Under the pieces are notes generated by a model. The model did not search any database and was not told where the DNA came from. It saw only the letters and a list, made by a program, of their open reading frames with translations. Below, piece by piece: positions 1-8,696 of a stretch of 64,000 nucleotides of DNA (position 1 is the stretch's first letter; every line of letters starts with the position of its first letter). A program made the position numbers and the translations under genes. Location: NCBI GenBank assembly GCA_018136815.1, contig CM030941.1:2412493-2476492 (forward strand), written 5' to 3'. This stretch comes from Isochrysis galbana (Eukaryota > Haptophyta > Isochrysidales > Isochrysidaceae).

Positions 1-1
1 T

Positions 2-1078
2 AGCCAGGGGGGCACTAGTGGCAGCAACAAGCCTGTGATCAAGAAAGGTTTCTTCAAAAACGCCAAGATGTCATTGTATCCGAATGGCTCAGACGAGGGT
101 ATGCATCCAGAGGGCGCCGGTGATCCGCTTGGTTGGATGCCCAAGGGGCTTCGCAACCGTGTGGGTGTAGTGGACACGCGCACGGCGAGCGAGGAAGAGC
201 AGCGCAAGGCCATTGCAGCGCATGCGGACAAGCCTGGCACAGGTGGGCAAAAGTTCAGCCTGGAAGTGCGTGAGATACTTGCCGATCCTGTCATGAAAGA
301 CACTCTGGCGCGTATCTCCAAGGATGCCAAGGCGGCCCACGAGGCGATGTCGGACCCAAAAATCGAGAAGAAGCTGCGCAAGCTTGTTGATGCTGGCGTT
401 CTGCAGCCCAGAGGGGCCGACGGTAAGAGCGTGGCCTGGCCGCCATCATGTTCGGAGAAGGCCACCAACGACCCAGAGGCGGCAATGAAGGCAGCAATCG
501 CGCAGATAATGCCGAGCAAGGAGGAGATTGCCAATCTCGCCAACGAGACGGACGGCAATAAGTTCATTTCAGATCTCACCTCTTTGGCTGGTATGCTTGG
601 GCTGGGGGGTGAAGAACATACTTCTGCCGCTGGCCGTCTAAAGGCAGTGAGTGACCTATCGGTGGAGAAGGCGCAGGCGGAGACCATTGTAAGCGAGCTC
701 GAGCAACTGAGTCAGTGTGCAAAGACAAACCCCGTGGGCACGGTGCAGGATCTACGTGAACTATCAGACAAGTTGGAGATGACGTTGCCAGTGGAGGGGG
801 CGACAGTAGGAGATGTAGTTCGTGACTTGACCTCATCACTCGAGGAAGACGGAGACGGTGGTGTGATTCTGCGCATAGAGGTACCTGGCGCCACTTCCAT
901 CACTGGCATTGAGGTGGACATCTCAGACGAATTGTGTGTAATGCGCACAGACGGCGGCCGTTCGCTAAGACGTAGGTGGTCGCAACCTCTCGATTCTTCC
1001 CGCGCATCCGCTAAGTTCTTGAAGAAGAGCTCCATTTTAGTGATCAAGTGCCCGGCGTATCCAGGCCATCTAGCGTAA
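2..1078 (+). CDS. PIH1/CS-domain co-chaperone-like protein (5' partial)
   Basis: The frame is open from base 2 to the TAA at 1076-1078 and contains no ATG before the window edge (the apparent start at 35 is GTG), so this is the last ~358 codons of a gene that begins upstream. The final ~75 residues (GVILRIEVPG... to SSILVIKCP) have the pattern of the CS/p23-like C-terminal domain of PIH1-family proteins. In other eukaryotes these are HSP90/R2TP co-chaperones acting in the cytoplasm on dynein arms or snoRNPs. Around bases 265-390 a charged helical segment (DPVMKDTLARISKDAK, then DPKIEKKLRKL) resembles STI1/DP modules of HSP70/HSP90 adaptors. The conserved N-terminal PIH1 domain is not visible and may lie upstream. 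Family assignment comes from motif pattern only; a generic CS-domain protein is the alternative. Confidence 0.6.
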   Translation, partial: SQGGTSGSNKPVIKKGFFKNAKMSLYPNGSDEGMHPEGAGDPLGWMPKGLRNRVGVVDTRTASEEEQRKAIAAHADKPGTGGQKFSLEVREILADPVMKDTLARISKDAKAAHEAMSDPKIEKKLRKLVDAGVLQPRGADGKSVAWPPSCSEKATNDPEAAMKAAIAQIMPSKEEIANLANETDGNKFISDLTSLAGMLGLGGEEHTSAAGRLKAVSDLSVEKAQAETIVSELEQLSQCAKTNPVGTVQDLRELSDKLEMTLPVEGATVGDVVRDLTSSLEEDGDGGVILRIEVPGATSITGIEVDISDELCVMRTDGGRSLRRRWSQPLDSSRASAKFLKKSSILVIKCPAYPGHLA

Positions 1079-1533
1079 TATGTTGCTTTTGGGGGAGGTA
1101 GAACCTGCTTGATGATGAGGGGATCATGTGCCTTCTTGATAGTCTAGATCACTGTCTCGCTCGAGCTGTATCATACGACTCTTTATAGGGAGGGACCTCG
1201 ACCTCGAGAGGCAAAAAACTCGGGTTTGGGTTGAGGAGAAAAGCGTAAAAGCGTCCATTTGCCACCACCACTATGGGCACATTGGATGGCTCAACTTGCA
1301 ACTTGAGTCTGTCCCATATTCGACGAAACGTGACCTAAGCCCGATATACCCCAGCACATGTTGGGTGGTGATGATGATGAACGCTTCTCTCTCGCCTACG
1401 CACCACTCACACCATCTCCCGCTTTCATCTTTCATGAGCCCCCCCCCCCGTCCTTCTATCTCCCCCTTCCGCTCCCATAATCTTGTAATCTTCCTTTCCA
1501 TATGTTGGGTGGTGAGGACTGATTTTTTTATAA
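1079..1533. other. Intergenic, no gene seen
   Basis: Downstream of the co-chaperone gene. It holds a pyrimidine-rich stretch around 1380-1500 with a short C run. Reading frames here are short, lack ATG starts or follow the pyrimidine bias, and none resembles a protein family. Confidence 0.6.
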
Positions 1534-1534
1534 T

Positions 1535-1571
1535 ATTCACGCCTCCATAGGTCAAACTATAACAATAGTTT
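1535..1571 (-). mobile_element. Tiny LINE 5'-end fragment with terminal stem-loop
   Basis: On the minus strand the 18-mer AAACTATTGTTATAGTTT (7-bp stem, 4-nt loop; 1554-1571) is followed after exactly 5 nt by ATGGAGGCG. The same 18-mer, spacing and ATGGAG occur at the start of the LINE ORF1 at 40.4 kb, and a near-identical arrangement at 29.6 kb. Similarity stops within a few codons, so only the extreme 5' end survives. Confidence 0.6.
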
Positions 1572-1572
1572 T

Positions 1573-1612
1573 TGTCGTTTCCAAAGAAGAAACGAGCTTC
1601 GCTCCGACACTT
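1573..1612 (+). repeat. Short hairpin repeat shared with 3566-3612
   Basis: About 38 bp beginning CGTTTCCAAAGAAGAAACG and running through GAGCTTCGCTCC is repeated at 3566-3612. The second copy has a perfect CGTTTCC/GGAAACG stem with loop CAAGA; this one keeps a 6-bp stem. Confidence 0.55.
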
Positions 1613-1644
1613 TGTTGAACGCCGTGCGCACCATCGCACATAGA

Positions 1645-1700
1645 TGGGCAAGAGTAGCCATGGCTAGTGGCAGTAGCGGCAATAATATTCAGTTGTTTTA
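1645..1700 (+). repeat. Degenerate copy of the GTACC-hairpin repeat
   Basis: GGCTAGTGGCAGTAG followed by a TTATTATAGAGGCG-like tail matches the ends of the repeats at 20.4-20.5, 21.9-22.2 and 63.7-63.96 kb. The GTACC/GGTAC stem is lost here. Confidence 0.5.
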
Positions 1701-2229
1701 TTATAGAGGCGCCACCCCTCGACTGGCGACTGGAGTCCGCGCTAGAGGACCAGCGTATTTGAGCGCCTGTTGCATAAAAAATTGCCTTTTAATTTACTAC
1801 CTCCGTTCCAATACTGAGGTCCCGCGGCTGTGCGGCTGTATTTGTGGGAGGGTGTTTACAAGTAAATCCGCGTTGTGCCTCACGTCCCCCGGGTACCTTG
1901 GGGCGTCTCCTAGTGAGAGGGGCAGAGGAAAAATCCTCCAAAACTCAAAGGAATTTTAGAGAGGGGGCAAAAATTGCGCGCTTGGCCTTGGCGGGAATTC
2001 CCGTGCTCCCGTGGCGCGAGCCGCGAGATGGCGCGGCTGAAGGTGGTTGAACCGCCGCAGCATGGCAAGCGCACCGGTGGGACTACCGGGCCGTGCTCGA
2101 AGCGCGGCAGGCAAGAGACACCAATGCAGCCTCCTGCACCGCGTGATGCAAGACGGTTGTGACGGAATACGGAATACCAGATACCCGGGGATAGGGGGGG
2201 GCGAGGGCCAAGCCCCCCTCAACCCCCCA
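1701..2229. other. Intergenic, no gene seen
   Basis: GC-rich, without recognisable coding or repeat structure. Overlapping open frames on both strands have no family resemblance. Confidence 0.5.
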
Positions 2230-2312
2230 AAATATGCATCAAATATGCAAAATATGCAGAGATATGCAAAATCACCGAAAAAGGGCCAAAATATGCAAAA
2301 CATATCTTGCAT
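2230..2312 (+). repeat. Cluster of ATATGCA-type repeats
   Basis: ATATGCA or ATATGCAAA occurs about six times in ~80 bp at irregular spacing inside GC-rich surroundings. It could be a microsatellite-like expansion or a cluster of protein-binding sites. Confidence 0.6.
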
Positions 2313-2619
2313 ATTTTTATCTGGGCCTAGCTCCAGCTGCCCTCTGGCGACTGGCGACCCCTGGAGGCTCCTGGTGTTGTATTCAGGCCTCTTGGCATGA
2401 ATATTTCGGCATGAGCGCGTGCCTTCTTCGTTATATATCGTCTTCTATGTTCGTCGTGGTCACGCAAGGCGTGCAGATTCGGATTCTCCTTGGGCTCCAG
2501 TCCTGGTCCGCCGTCCGCCGATCTTCGTCTCGAAATTCGAAGATTTGAGTTTTATTTTTAACGTTACGGTAATTGTCCACGCGTTTAAGGTAAAAAATGC
2601 AGGTAACAGAACTGGCCCC

Positions 2620-3060
2620 CCCTCTGCATTCCCTCCCTCCCCTTCTGCGGTTCCCTCCCCTTCTGCAGTTCCCCCCTCCCTTCGCAGTCCCCCCCCCCTC
2701 TCTCTATTCTCTGCGTTTCCCTTCTCTATTCCTTGCGTTTCCCGGGGCAAGCCGGGAAAGATACGTGAATGTGAGGGAAAGTTGGGTCAGTGTTGTGATT
2801 TCACCCTCTCTGCAGTCTTCCCCCCCCTCCTCTCCATCCCCTGTTTTCCCGGGCCAAGCCGGGAAAAATACGTGAATGCGAGGGAGAATTGGGTCAGTGT
2901 TGTGATTCCTCCCCTCCGCAGTTCCCTCCCCCCTTTCCGCAGCTCTCCTCCCTCCCCTCTCTCCATTCCCTGATTTTCCCGGGCCAAGCCGGGAAAAATA
3001 CGTGAATGTGAGGGAGAGTTGGGTCAGTGATGGGATTTCACCCCCCTCGGCAGTCCCCCC
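2620..3060 (+). repeat. Three tandem ~125-bp units plus pyrimidine tracts
   Basis: Each unit carries a pyrimidine-rich stretch followed by a core CCGGGMMAAGCCGGGAAA then ATACGTGAATGYGAGG and TTGGGTCAGTG. Cores lie at about 2739, 2850 and 2980. Single further copies occur at about 7438-7500 and, decayed, at 6523-6580. The CCGGG..CCCGG flank forms a short palindrome. No coding capacity is supported. Confidence 0.75.
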
Positions 3061-3239
3061 CCCCCCCCCCCTCCGCTGCTCCCCTCCCCCCCCCCCTCCG
3101 CTGCCCCCCCCCTCCGCAAATTTCCTTCCCCCCTCCGCCGCCCCCCCCTCTGCGCGCCGAGACGGCGGTTCTCTTCCTTCCGCGTCCGCGCGTTGAGACG
3201 CCGTGTTCTCTCCCCCCCCCCCCCCCCGCGCGAAAGTCC

Positions 3240-3440
3240 CCCAGCGCGTCCCTCAGCGTTCCCCAGCGTCCCTCAGCGTCTCCCAGCGTCCCTCAGCGTC
3301 TCCCAGCGTCTCCCAGCGTCCCTCAGCGCCCCTCCGCGTCCTTTAGCGGTGTCCTTCAGCGGTGTCCCGCAGCGCGTCCTTCAGCGTCCTTCAGCGTCCT
3401 TCAGCGTCCTTCAGCGCCGCCCCGCAGCGCGTCCTTCAGC
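3240..3440 (+). repeat. ~10-bp minisatellite (CAGCGTCCYT)n
   Basis: Roughly twenty imperfect units of CAGCGTCCCT / CAGCGTCTCC / CAGCGTCCTT in tandem. Open frames through this region are artefacts of a stop-free repeat. Confidence 0.8.
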
Positions 3441-3589
3441 CCCTCGGTTTCGCGTTCCGTGCCACTCTCCCGTCCATTTCACATGCCCGTCATTTGCCCT
3501 CCCCGTTCTCCCGATGAGCCCGTTCCGGCCTCACCGGATGAACCGTGCGCCGCTGCCGGTGCGCCTTCGCGACTCGTTTCCCAAGAGGA

Positions 3590-3963
3590 AACGAGCTTCG
3601 CTCCGACACCTGGAGGCCAGCTCGGGGGGCAGAGGAGGCTGGGGCTGGGCCCTGGCCTCCCCTGCTTCTCCCTCGCCGGCGCTCCTGAGCCTTTGGGGCC
3701 CCCACGCTGCACTTGTCTGCATATCAACCAGGAGGGAGGAGGGGGGGGTTGGAGCAATGGGCTGGCCACGACTGGCGTTGGCGCAAGACGGGAGAATGGG
3801 GCGAGCCTGTGGGGAAGGAAGTGGGTCAGTAGGGCAGTGTGCTCCTGGCAAGCCATCAGGCATGCCAGGAGGATGAGTGGTTCCTCCCCCATGGCAGGGG
3901 AGGAGTGGAGAGAGGGGGGGGGGGCTCGTGCCCCCCATGGGTCAACCAAGTATAAACTTAGTT
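3590..3963 (+). mobile_element. Hairpin-ended repeat family, copy A
   Basis: This ~370-bp block shares its 3' part with 7620-7895 and, inverted, with 63023-63390. Its end is GCCCCCCATGGGTC followed by a stem-loop (3944-3963) whose arms AACCAAGT and ACTTAGTT enclose the loop ATAA. The tandem units and minisatellite upstream may belong to the same composite element, because copy B also has the 125-bp core in front of it. No protein is encoded, so it is probably non-autonomous. Confidence 0.55.
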
Positions 3964-4659
3964 ACCTGTTGCATAAAATAAGAAATAAGATTGGTTGTGT
4001 CACATGGGATGGTTAGCCCCCCCACCCCACCTCCACCCATAGAAGACTTGGACACAGCCAGAAGGTAGGTGAAATACCACTTCAAAAGCCCTCTATTTCT
4101 AGTTTAGACTTAGCGCTTAGCGGCCAGCGGTCAACAGGTACTCATCTGTATGCAAGGATAGGAGTCTGCAGCTATTTGCGAGACACCTCTGAGGGAGCAT
4201 CCACTTGAACGCGAGAAAGGACAGAATGCCAACGCGTTGCAGTGAGTCAAGGATTGTTCAATCGCATGCATGCCCAAAAGCTTCAACCATAAAATGTGTG
4301 GTTGGATTGACCAGCCCAAATCAAAGTGCGAACACCTCACAACGATGACACCCTTCACATTGAAGTCACCGAGGCTCTGATTCTGCAGCAGTCGGAGGAA
4401 AGAAACGATCCCGGAATTCGACCAGGGGAAGAAAACTACAGGCCAATGTGCAGATGCATAGCGTGGACAGCTCGAGGGGCCAGAGATTCTGACGCAGCCG
4501 TTGAAGCATGCGTCACACACTGGCACACCGCCCAATTCCAAAGCAATCGTTCCTTGCCTCCATCCTTCAAGTACATCCATGCAGGAATTCAACCCAAATG
4601 CGCACCTCCCTACGTTCACAGTCGAGGCCTGATTAGCGTGCTGCAGCACCGCCGACCTC
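3964..4659. other. Intergenic, no gene seen
   Basis: Moderate GC with no convincing coding region; longer frames on either strand lack ATG starts or family similarity. Part may be the 3' untranslated region of the minus-strand gene at 4660-4884. Confidence 0.45.
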
Positions 4660-4884
4660 TCAGTGAGTTCTATCAGAGACAGCAGACCCCACTGGCACTG
4701 CCGCCACTTTGTTGACTGTCTGTCTGTCCAGCATACGGTTCATCGTGTACATCAAGAAGATGGAAGCAGAGATAAGGAGTGCGACCATCACAAAAGGCCG
4801 CCTCGACTCGCGCAGCAACTGCGCGCTGGCGCCGAGCACGACCATCGCAAGCAGGATGCCGAACATCATCGCCTCGGGCTCCAT
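4660..4884 (-). CDS. Small two-pass membrane protein
   Basis: A 74-codon ATG-to-TGA frame starts MEPEAMMFGILLAMVV. It has two hydrophobic helices, about residues 6-21 and 31-47 (VMVALLISASIFLMYTM), joined by a short basic loop (RESRRP), with a polar C-terminus. Size and topology recall small subunits such as V-ATPase subunit e, but no diagnostic residue is visible, so the function is left open. No intron signal is needed for an intact frame, although an upstream exon cannot be excluded. Confidence 0.5.
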   Translation of the reverse strand: MEPEAMMFGILLAMVVLGASAQLLRESRRPFVMVALLISASIFLMYTMNRMLDRQTVNKVAAVPVGSAVSDRTH

Positions 4885-5364
4885 CGCCGGCCGGCGGTGC
4901 CGAGCACACCACCTCCAGTGATAAAAAGGTGTTGAGAGAACTCGGAGTTCGAACTCGAGTGAAGAGAAGTACTGAGGGCCGGTCTACGCGACCGCCGATC
5001 GTGAATCGAGACCCTGAGGCTCAGTCTACGCGACTTCTCTTGTCCGTAGGGGTCCTTATTTCCAGGGTCTCCAAAAGAGAAAATAAGGATCTCCAAAACG
5101 CGAGTCGCAAAAACTGGAAAGAACGCCCGCCAGGTCTTTATTCTGCGCGTCGCCTTCACGCGCCGCGCTCGCAGGAACTTTCTCTCTCCCGGGAGAGAGG
5201 GAGAGAGCGGCGGCGTCACTCGTGGGCCGGCCGCGGCGGCCTGCGCTCATGTACCCTGAGCTCGCGAGGCCGCCGCTGCTCCGTTGTGCGGCGTCGGGGG
5301 GAGGGTTGGTTCTCAGTCACCCCTGCCGCGCACGGAAAACGCAGCGCGGTGTTGTCCGCGAGCG
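4885..5364. other. Putative promoter interval between divergent genes
   Basis: Separates the minus-strand small membrane gene from a possible plus-strand gene at 5365. The motif GTCTACGCGAC occurs at about 4983 and 5031, and TCCTTATTT / AAATAAGGA form a 9-bp inverted pair around 5051-5088. No TATA box or coding region was recognised. Confidence 0.35.
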
Positions 5365-5547
5365 ATGGGGCAGGAGGTCTCGAAGTGGGTCGCGGCCGAG
5401 GTGGCGGCTGAGCGCATGAGCGATCGGCAAGGGGCTGTGGAGCTGGCGTTGCCAAGGAGAACGACGCACGTTGAACAACAGCGGATGCGCACGCGCGCAC
5501 GCACGAGATGCGCCGACAGAACGGCGGTCGCGCGGCGGATGAGGTGA
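5365..5547 (+). CDS. Possible first exon of a small myristoylated coiled-coil protein
   Basis: The ATG at 5365 opens MGQEVSKWVAAEVAAERM, with glycine at position 2 as in N-myristoylated proteins. The frame stops after 60 codons. In another frame, 5500-5690 reads an uninterrupted, charged, helix-like stretch (AADEVKMKRATAAEEMQRKA then EHLRRALRADHK), suggesting a second exon or a frameshifted gene. I could not place a convincing GT-AG intron between them. Function unknown. Confidence 0.25.
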   Translation: MGQEVSKWVAAEVAAERMSDRQGAVELALPRRTTHVEQQRMRTRARTRCADRTAVARRMR

Positions 5548-5746
5548 AGATGAAGCGGGCAACCGCAGCGGAGGAGATGCAGCGCAAGGCGGAGGAGGGC
5601 GTCATGCAGGAGCACCTGCGGCGCGCTCTCCGCGCAGATCATAAAGTGGATGAGTGTGGGGTGCAGTTGCATGGCACAGAAACCTGCATGAAGCGCGTCT
5701 CGGGGGGGCAGGCCCATGCGTGTTCTTGGTTGTCGGCCCATGTCCA

Positions 5747-5956
5747 TCATGTCTCATGTCTGCATGCATTTGTGGAGTTTCCGAAGTGTGCCGCCTTACA
5801 TACCATGGCAAACCTCTTGATCGTCCCTTTCATAACATATTCGCTATTGAAGTGCGCGTTGTAGAAGTGTATTCTGCAAAAGTCGGTTAAGATGTATCTC
5901 CAGGCTAACAGGTAACACGTGTACGTGTAGTGAATAGTATTTCGAGGGAGTGTCAA
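5747..5956 (-). pseudogene. LINE ORF2 C-terminal fragment
   Basis: The minus-strand peptide contains YLLAWRYILTDFCRIHF, clearly related to LLAWRYIITDFYRIHYDG in the LINE at 50.9-52.1 kb and ILAWRYILTDFYNIQYG at 59.9 kb. Only ~60 codons after the zinc-binding region of ORF2 are kept, so this is a dead fragment. Confidence 0.7.
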
Positions 5957-6119
5957 GTGTCAACTACACTTGGTTGGTATGTGATGAATCTCCTCGCCGT
6001 GAGGCCCACGGAGCAATTGCCCACAGGACTTTTCTCAACTGACTCAAATGTATTGACTTTTACTTTCGCTTAGGATTCAAGCTTGCAGGCAGGGGAGGTC
6101 GACCTGCGTTACGCACGCA

Positions 6120-6450
6120 TTCGATAAAAAAACATCTGAAGATTCGGGGCTAACACCTACTAGCCTACTAGCTACTAGGCAGTTTCTACCTCTCCTCCGA
6201 CATCGACCTTATGTCCCTTCCCTCATACTCTTCGCCTTTCCCCCCTCATTCCCTTTTCTTCGGTTTTGGGGGTCTAGCCCAGGTGTACTACCTTGGGGCC
6301 CGGTTCCGAGCATGGTTTCTGGGCAGGCCTTTGGTTGCTTGCGGTCCTGTGCTCCCTCTGCTTCGTGGTGTCCGGCTCTTGTCTCCGTCGCTGCACGTCC
6401 GTTGTGAGCGTTCCTTTGTCGGTTCTCTCGTGTGACTTTCATCTCAGTCG
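6120..6450 (-). mobile_element. LINE (subfamily A) 3' untranslated end
   Basis: On the minus strand this reads towards 6126 and finishes ..CCCCGAATCTTCAGATG followed by a T run. It matches the 3' ends at 17.73-18.05 and 51.9-52.1 kb, including the AAGGAAAGAAGGGGGGCAGG block (here inverted around 6240). No ORF remains. The fragment at 5747-5956 may come from the same or a neighbouring insertion. Confidence 0.7.
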
Positions 6451-7319
6451 CCGTCGGCTCTTTCGTCGCATCGTCGCTCTCCTGTCGGCTTTCTCTTCCT
6501 TGTTTCCTTCCTTCTGTGTCTTCCCCGCCCAAGTGGGGAAAGATACGTTAGTGTGGGGGAATGTTGGGTGAAAGTCAAGTGTGCGTGTCTCGGATTGTTG
6601 TCGGACTAGTCGGATTGGTACCCTGTCGGCCCCTGTCGCCCTCGTTCCTCGCCCCAGTCTCTCCTCGCTCCCTCGTTCTCGCTCTCGCTTCTCGCTCTCG
6701 TCGTAACAAGCAATCTTACAACACCAATCAATCCAGTCACTCGCCCACTCACACTCGCTATCCGCTATGTCCGGCCCGTCGTCCCGCTCGTCCTTGCCAC
6801 TGCCCGCCATCCATCCTCCCGCCATTGAGGTGGATCAGCCCGTCCAACCCGTAAGACCCGTAACCGGTTTACCAGATATCCAGATAATAGGTATCTTTGC
6901 CTATTAAGTAGACGGATCCAGGTATCCAGATAGGGCTCGTGCGCCGCGCTACCAGGCAGCCAGATATCCAGATAGTAAATCCTGGCATACCAAATACTTC
7001 CAGGTACCCGGGTATCCGTCATATATCCAGATACCGTTGCAGAGAATCGCCTCAATTCGATCTCTCTCGCTCCGTTCCCCTTCATTTGGTATTCTTCAAT
7101 GAAACTCCTGTTTTCGTATGACAACGGACATCTGTCTCCGCGCGCTGTGGTGTTTGCTTGTATTATGGATCGAGAGGGAGAGGGCGAGTAGCTACTGACG
7201 TCATGTAATTCCATAAAACATCATACTTATTCATGTAATCACAAGGGAGTGAGCGGAGAGCCGAGGGGGACACGCAGCCGTCGACGGCGGTCTTGCGACT
7301 TGCGAGTTGAGATGGTTAC
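6451..7319. other. Intergenic with short repeats
   Basis: Contains a decayed copy of the 125-bp core (6523-6580). Between 6865 and 7035 the motif ATATCCAGATA or GTATCCAGATA occurs four to five times. A pyrimidine-rich stretch lies at 6610-6780. No gene is supported. Confidence 0.5.
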
Positions 7320-7895
7320 CATGAGAAAGTTAACCATGAGAAAATGGACGTCGGTAATTCTCTCTTCCCCCCCCCCTCCCCCCCCCCCTCCCCTCGCGCT
7401 CCGACCCCCCCCCCTCTCTTCTCCATTCCCTGTGTTTCCCGGGCCAAGCCGAGAAAGATACGTGAATGTGAGGGAGAATTAGGTCAGTGTTGTGATTCTC
7501 CCGTCCCCCCTCCGCAGTTCCCCCCCACCCCCTCTCCGCTTCTCCCCCTCCGCAGTTCCCCCCCCCCCCCCCCGCCTTCCCTCCCCCCTCCCCCCCCCCC
7601 CCCCTCTCTCCCCCCCCCCCCCCGCTGGCCTTGGGTGCCACCCAGAGTCCCCTGTCTGCCTGGCGACCAGGGGTGGGGGGGGAGTCAGTACGAGAGCAGG
7701 CCCATGCGGGCCTGGGAGTGCGGCTCGCGACCCGCGCCCACTGGGGGTCTGGGTTGTTGTGATGAATGCCCTGCTCATGCCAGAAGGCAGAGCTTAGAGC
7801 TTGGGGTTGACCGACAGGCCCCCCGGAGGGGAATTGGTGCCTGAGAGGGGGGACGCGAGGCGCCCCCCCATGCTGAACTAAGTATAAATTTAGTT
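7320..7895 (+). mobile_element. Hairpin-ended repeat family, copy B
   Basis: Holds one copy of the 125-bp core (about 7438-7500), long C tracts (7370-7620) and the conserved ~270-bp 3' part (7620-7875). It ends GCCCCCCCATGCTG followed by the stem-loop AACTAAGT-ATAA-ATTTAGTT (7876-7895). The opposite-strand frame over this interval is a shadow of the C tracts. Confidence 0.6.
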
Positions 7896-8696
7896 CGAGA
7901 ATGCCGACAAGAGAGCGACGATGCGACGGACCATCCGAAGGCGAATCGACAGTTACACGGGAAGAATTAGTAGAAGGTAAGGAGGGAATCGTAGCTAGAG
8001 CTAGAAAACTCCCTTGTCCCTTGTTAAATGAAAATGCTGATGAACGAAAGCAACCCCTGCGCTTGGGGAAAGCCCTCCCCAGCCCCTCGACGGCGAACAC
8101 CTACAATGAGGACGAGGGCTAGCGCGGGGGAGAGGGAAGCGCGCGGAACTATCGCGAGAACAAGGAGGGGTTCAGGCGGCGGTGTTGTGCAAGGAGGCAA
8201 GCGCGCACGACAGGCAAGACAGCCAGGAGGAAACGCGGCGGGGTTATGGAAAGAGCGCGGGTCGGTCGGTCAGTCCTTATAACCGTAGAGGGTCGATCGC
8301 GGATGCGACATACCCTCCCCGACAGTCAAAGTTGCTTACAATAGTATACCAGAATAGAAAATAGACGGGGGGAGTGCGACACAGTGTGAAAAAAAAGGAA
8401 CCTCAAGTTGCACCTTCTCGGAACGCGACCTTGGACCTTGGCGAGGGCCGCGAGAGGTGGGCGGGCGAGCGGATAGGGATGGGGGGAGGGTCTCTCCACC
8501 CTCGTCTCAGGGAGAGGATAAGAGATATACCCTGTTCGTGAGGGGTATCGGTCAAAACAACCGAACTTGAGGTAGCGGCCTCTCATCCACCCCGAACCAA
8601 AAAAGTCCAACTCGGCACGCGAACCCAAATATACGAATTTGATGTACATTCCATGCACATATCGGATGTACATTCCATGCACAAATCTTCCGCGCG
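7896..8696. other. Intergenic, no gene seen
   Basis: Lies downstream of the minus-strand glycosyltransferase gene. No recognisable coding region or repeat; a direct repeat GTACATTCCATGCACA occurs at 8643 and 8668, near the gene's 3' end. Confidence 0.5.

Noticed and set aside
3027-4016. Long plus-strand open frames (330 and 227 codons)
   Set aside because: They run through C tracts and the CAGCGTCCYT minisatellite, giving P/S/R low-complexity peptides; stop-free repeat artefacts.
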